Below, in pieces: positions 60,572 through 64,000 of a stretch of DNA of 64,000 nt. A model generated the notes under the pieces. That model saw only the letters and a list, made by a program, of their open reading frames with translations. It did no database searches and was not told where the DNA came from. This DNA comes from Methanoregula sp. (GTDB lineage: Archaea; Halobacteriota; Methanomicrobia; Methanomicrobiales; Methanospirillaceae), in contig NZ_JALOCH010000001.1 of NCBI RefSeq assembly GCF_023227875.1, forward strand, positions 310,001-374,000, written 5' to 3'. The translations under genes and the position numbers were made by a program. Numbering within the stretch: the first letter of the stretch is position 1; the number at the start of each line of letters is the position of its first letter.

Positions 60572-62925
60572 AGGATTTTGAAGCAGTACTTGCACGTGCA
60601 AATAATGGTGATTTCTCAAAGCGAATCGATGAAAAGACTGTTGATATGGATCTCCGATCCATGGCACAGCAGATAAACCTCACAATTGACCGGCTTGCGG
60701 ATGCTGCTGATACAAAACGCAAAGCGGATGCGATGATCCGGGATAATCCTCTTGCGATTGCCGTGCTCCGGAAGGACAAGAGCCGTGTTGACATCAACAA
60801 ACAGTACGAGGTTGCGTGGCGGGGTTCCCGTGAAGAACTGATGAAGAAGAAACTCTATGACTTCGACATCACGGTGCTGTCCGGAGAAGACTTCTATGCC
60901 TGTTTTACGACAAAGAAACTCGCCGTGACCGAGGCAATGGTCAAATTCCCCGACGGGGTGAAGAGATATCTCACGCTCTATGCGATCCCGATACTCGACA
61001 ACAATAACGAGCTTGACGGTGCGTTCTATGTCTGGGTGGATTATACCGATCTCCACGAGAAGATGGATGCGGTCAGGGAGATGGAGCACCGGGTCGACAC
61101 GATGATCCAGGACAACCCGCTCGCGATTGCCGTGCTCCGGAAGGACAAGAGCCGGATCTCCATCAACAAACAGTACGAGGTTGCGTGGCGGGGTACCCAT
61201 GAAGAACTGATGAAGAAGAAGCTCTATGACTTCGACATCACGGTGCTGTCCGGAGAACATTTCTATGCCTGTTTTGAGACAAAAAAACTCGCCGTGACCG
61301 AGGCGCTTGTCAAATTCCCCGACGGGGTAAAAAAGTATCTTACGCTTTACGCGATCCCGATCCTCGATGAAGCCGGGGAGATTGACGGTGCGTTCTATGT
61401 CTGGGTGGACTATACCGAACTCCACGAGAAAATGGACGCTGTCGAGGCAATGGAGTACCGCGTCGATCGTATGATCCAGGATAACCCGCTCGCGATTGCC
61501 GTGCTCCGCAAGGACAAGAGCCGGATCTCCATCAACAAGCAATACGAGGTTGCGTGGCGGGGTTCCTATGAAGAACTGATGAAGAAGAAACTCTATGACT
61601 TCGACATCACGGTGCTGTCCGGAGAAGACTTCTATGCCTGTTTTACGACAAAGAAACTCGCCGTAACCGAGGCAATGGTCAGGTTCCCCGATGGTGCAGT
61701 ACGCTATCTCACCCTCAACGCGATCCCGATCCTCGACAAAGCCGGTGAGCTTGACGGTGCGTTCTATGTCTGGGTGGACTATAGCGATGCACACCTGAAG
61801 ATGGAGGAGATCCAGAAACTCATGGATTCTTCAAAGAAGATGACAGATCTCCTTTCCCGCAGCGCGAACGAACTGGGAAAATCGATGAACCTGCTGGCCC
61901 AGGGGGACCTGAGGATGCGGGCTGAGATCCTCGAAGGAGACCCGCTGGCAACCCTTAAAACTGATTTCAACAAGGCGCTTGATTCGATCCAGCCTGTCAT
62001 TACGGAACTGGAAAAATCGGTGACCCAGATGGATGTTACCATACAGGAGACAAGCCGGAGCACCACCGAGATCACCAGGTCGAGTGAACAGGTTGCAATC
62101 CAGACCCAGAAATCGGCAGACGGGGCAAAGCAGCAGATGGACGGGCTTGAAAAAATCGGGAAAGAAATATCGGATCTCTCCGCGTCCATTGAGGAGATCG
62201 CCAGTACATCCCATACCCTTATGGACCATGCGCAGAAAGCAGCCACCGAAGGAAACACTGCAGCTGAACTGGGAAAGGTTGCTACCTCAAAGATGATGAT
62301 GGTGGAGAAGATCTCCGGAGAGAGTGTTACCGAGATCACTGCACTGAATGAGCGGATGAAGGAGATCTCAAACATCGTAAAGATGATTGCCGATATCTCA
62401 AGCCAGACGAACCTGCTCGCTCTCAATGCTGCCATAGAAGCCGCCCGGGCCGGGGAACACGGGCGCGGGTTTGCCGTTGTTGCCGGTGAAGTGCGCAACC
62501 TTGCCGGTGAGTCCAAGACAGCAACGAACCAGATCGGCGAACTCATCAATTCCATCCAGGACAACAGCAACAAGACCGCCACTGCGATCAAGAGTTCCTA
62601 TAACGAGATCCAGTCCGGCATAGAAAGTGTTAACCAGACGATCGAGGCGCTGAACCGGATCACTACGGAATCGAACGTAGTTGCACAGGGGGTGACCGAG
62701 ATCACCAAGGCAACCGAAGACCAGGCAGAAGCCACTACCCGCGTTATGGGAGGCATGGAGCAGTCCCGCACGCTCACGCGGGAAAACCAGGAACGGATGG
62801 AAGACATGGCAGCCCTTGCCGAGGAGAGCAGTGCGTCAACGGAAGAGATTGCCAGCGCAACGGATGAACTCGCCTCCATGGCCGAACGACTGAAGAATAT
62901 GATGGAAAAGTTCAAGACGAGGTAA
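60562..62925 (+). CDS. Soluble methyl-accepting chemotaxis protein with three PAS units
   Basis: A 787-residue receptor without membrane helices. A short N-terminal helical region (1-57) precedes three near-identical PAS repeats of 123 residues (58-180, 181-303, 304-426), each starting near DNPLAIAVLRKDKSR and ending YVWVDY. Then a HAMP-like segment (~445-495) and the long MCP signalling domain with hairpin tip AIEAARAGEHGRGFAVVAGEVRNLA follow. It should act in a cytoplasmic array with CheA/CheW and the ParA encoded upstream. Ligand or cofactor of the PAS units is unknown. Confidence 0.92.
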   Translation: MALKDFEAVLARANNGDFSKRIDEKTVDMDLRSMAQQINLTIDRLADAADTKRKADAMIRDNPLAIAVLRKDKSRVDINKQYEVAWRGSREELMKKKLYDFDITVLSGEDFYACFTTKKLAVTEAMVKFPDGVKRYLTLYAIPILDNNNELDGAFYVWVDYTDLHEKMDAVREMEHRVDTMIQDNPLAIAVLRKDKSRISINKQYEVAWRGTHEELMKKKLYDFDITVLSGEHFYACFETKKLAVTEALVKFPDGVKKYLTLYAIPILDEAGEIDGAFYVWVDYTELHEKMDAVEAMEYRVDRMIQDNPLAIAVLRKDKSRISINKQYEVAWRGSYEELMKKKLYDFDITVLSGEDFYACFTTKKLAVTEAMVRFPDGAVRYLTLNAIPILDKAGELDGAFYVWVDYSDAHLKMEEIQKLMDSSKKMTDLLSRSANELGKSMNLLAQGDLRMRAEILEGDPLATLKTDFNKALDSIQPVITELEKSVTQMDVTIQETSRSTTEITRSSEQVAIQTQKSADGAKQQMDGLEKIGKEISDLSASIEEIASTSHTLMDHAQKAATEGNTAAELGKVATSKMMMVEKISGESVTEITALNERMKEISNIVKMIADISSQTNLLALNAAIEAARAGEHGRGFAVVAGEVRNLAGESKTATNQIGELINSIQDNSNKTATAIKSSYNEIQSGIESVNQTIEALNRITTESNVVAQGVTEITKATEDQAEATTRVMGGMEQSRTLTRENQERMEDMAALAEESSASTEEIASATDELASMAERLKNMMEKFKTR
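60733..61839 (+). repeat. Three tandem 369-bp PAS-coding repeats
   Basis: Unit starts at 60733, 61102 and 61471 are all at ATGATCC. The units are nearly identical even at silent positions over stretches such as AACAGTACGAGGTTGCGTGG, which indicates recent amplification or gene conversion. The frame is kept throughout. Confidence 0.9.
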
Positions 62926-62928
62926 GGA

Positions 62929-63399
62929 ATGGCATCAACAATCGATATTGTCGAATTCGAACTGGATGGGGAACGGTATGCCCTTGATATCCAGCTGGCA
63001 AGGGAGATCGTGGAGATGATCCCCATTACCCCCATCCCCCGTGCACCTGCGTATATTTCGGGGGTCATCAACCTCCGCGGTGAGATCACCAATATCATGA
63101 ATCTCAACACCCTGCTGGGTCTTCCGGAAAAGGAAATCCGGAGCAACCAGAAGATCATTGTCCTCGTTCCCGAAGCAGCCGGTGGGAGCAATGTGGGGAT
63201 CATCGTTGATGATGTCAGCAGCGTGATCCAGGTGTCCGAATCAGATGTCGATAAGATCGGGGCCGGGTTTTCATCGGAGTTCGCGTCGTTTGTCAAGGGG
63301 ATCATCAAGATGAAAACCGACGAGGCGGAAGATACAAAAAAGAACCTGATCATCTGGCTCGACATGGAGAAAGTCATTAAGGATCTCGTGGAGAAATAA
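62929..63399 (+). CDS. cheW: CheW coupling protein
   Basis: A 156-residue CheW. It has the usual two SH3-like beta barrels: FELDGERYALDIQLAREIVEMIPITPIPRAPAYISGVINLRG at the start and VGIIVDDVSSVIQVSESDVD later. It links the receptor to CheA. The start is four bases after the MCP stop. A C-terminal helix (KNLIIWLDMEKVIKDLV) is typical. Confidence 0.93.
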   Translation: MASTIDIVEFELDGERYALDIQLAREIVEMIPITPIPRAPAYISGVINLRGEITNIMNLNTLLGLPEKEIRSNQKIIVLVPEAAGGSNVGIIVDDVSSVIQVSESDVDKIGAGFSSEFASFVKGIIKMKTDEAEDTKKNLIIWLDMEKVIKDLVEK

Positions 63400-63453
63400 G
63401 CTGGAGGAGATGAGCGTTGTTGTCACTGGTGGCCTGTATGTATGTCCGGAGGA

Positions 63454-64000
63454 ATGGATTTGACTGAACGACCGGGAAGAAAAGCATTATTCAGCGGGGC
63501 AAAGGCAACGGGCACTCCGTCGTCCGGATCCACTGCGGAGATTGCGGCCCATGTCCGCCAGCTGAACGAAGAGATCGCGTCAGTACTATCATCTGCTGTT
63601 GCAGGGAGACCGGCAAATTCCCTGGACGCGGTGAAATTCGGGGCAGAATACACGACCCTGGTAGGCGCGGTAAACGCAGTCCTTGCCATCCTTAAAACCG
63701 GGGGACGTTCGCCCGAACCTGCGGTACCCAAAGCGTTTATTTCCGGACAATCAGGGTCTGATAACGATATTGTCACCGACCTCCGGAACCGCCTTGAGAT
63801 GATGGTTACGAAAAACCCGGTCCCGATGCTGGTCACCACCCCGGCGTTTTCCATTATTGAAGCCAACGAGGCCTTTATACAGATGAGCGGCCTGCGCCTG
63901 GATGATCTGAAAAATACCAGCCTTGCGGAATTCAGGCGCATCTCCCAGACGGGTGAAGGTGCAAAAGTCGCACTTTTAGAAAAACGGCGATCCTTTGGGG
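63454..64000 (+). CDS. PAS-containing chemoreceptor-like protein (partial, runs off the window)
   Basis: About 182 residues are visible. After a Gly/Ser-rich N-terminus (LTERPGRKALFSGAKATG) come a helical segment and a PAS domain (NPVPMLVTTPAFSIIEANEAFIQMSGLRLDDLKN). It is likely another methyl-accepting protein. The start is unsure: the ATG at 63454 is one base from GGAGG, a TTG at 63460 has ideal spacing, and the ATG at 63442 is also in frame. A separate 17-codon frame (63410-63463), with its own strong GGAGGAG site, overlaps this start and may act as a leader. Confidence 0.7.
   Translation, partial: MDLTERPGRKALFSGAKATGTPSSGSTAEIAAHVRQLNEEIASVLSSAVAGRPANSLDAVKFGAEYTTLVGAVNAVLAILKTGGRSPEPAVPKAFISGQSGSDNDIVTDLRNRLEMMVTKNPVPMLVTTPAFSIIEANEAFIQMSGLRLDDLKNTSLAEFRRISQTGEGAKVALLEKRRSFG

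Noticed and set aside
60616..62591. Long minus-strand frames opposite the chemoreceptor
   Set aside because: They mirror the repeated PAS and coiled-coil coding sequence and show only repetitive, unnatural protein sequence.

Overview
The window reads as chromosomal DNA of a methanogenic archaeon of the order Methanomicrobiales, most like Methanoregula or a close relative. The grounds are archaeal replication and transcription genes (MCM, two RFC small-type subunits, TBP, an RPA-associated OB-fold protein, Lhr-type helicase), the archaeal CoA route (pantoate kinase plus phosphopantothenate synthetase), MptD, a protein I read as methanogenesis marker 8, a tRNA-Leu, and the many REC/GAF/PAS sensor proteins typical of this group. 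The genus is inference. Core genes are GC-rich; several intergenic tracts and one defence cassette are strongly AT-rich.

Layout. 0-2.3 kb: TPR protein and AIR-synthase-like protein. 2.3-4.1 kb: a gene-free tract made of dispersed repeats, including a MITE-like element, a G-rich 33-34 bp tandem array and two further repeat families. 4.1-15.5 kb: a leftward run of housekeeping genes (methyltransferase, RFC-like subunit, CoA synthesis, Taw2-like, NMD3, DUF424, TatD-like, MptD, MCM, RfcS), many joined by 4-bp ATGA/GTGA overlaps. 15.6-21.8 kb: secreted proteins, then an RPA-associated protein, phosphoesterase and Lhr helicase unit. 22.3-26.8 kb: TBP and two AMP-forming acyl-CoA synthetases, the second fused to an N-terminal ribbon-helix-helix domain and preceded by an inverted-repeat operator candidate. 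26.9-36.8 kb: tRNA-Leu(CAG), a HicA-like pair, a tRNA 3' fragment, sensor kinases, a PKD/site-2-protease fusion, MscL, marker 8 and a membrane acyltransferase.

36.8-53.2 kb is an accessory and defence island. It opens with a repeat-rich tract and a full Eco57I-like restriction-methylase. Then come an AT-rich cassette (HEPN protein, metallo-beta-lactamase-fold protein, a single-chain E2-E1-JAB ubiquitin-like conjugation/deconjugation protein, a membrane protein), RhuM, a DUF6978/DUF1828-like pair, an XRE-ImmA/IrrE metallopeptidase and an MNT/HEPN toxin-antitoxin set. Recurrent 3'-end fragments of the same methylase family (47.15, 48.33, 51.80 and 53.07 kb) lie between these modules, which suggests repeated recombination at that gene end. 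The E2-E1-JAB cassette is the best candidate for a little-described defence system.

53.2-58.9 kb: lipoproteins, a Cas6/RAMP-like protein, a frameshifted acetyltransferase, isochorismatase-fold hydrolase, EamA transporter and adenine deaminase. 59.06-59.50 kb: a second, inverted copy of the MITE-like element with 13-bp terminal inverted repeats. 59.66-64 kb: a soluble chemoreceptor array operon: ParA (apparently starting at ATA), a methyl-accepting protein with three near-identical PAS units, CheW and the start of another PAS receptor cut by the window end.
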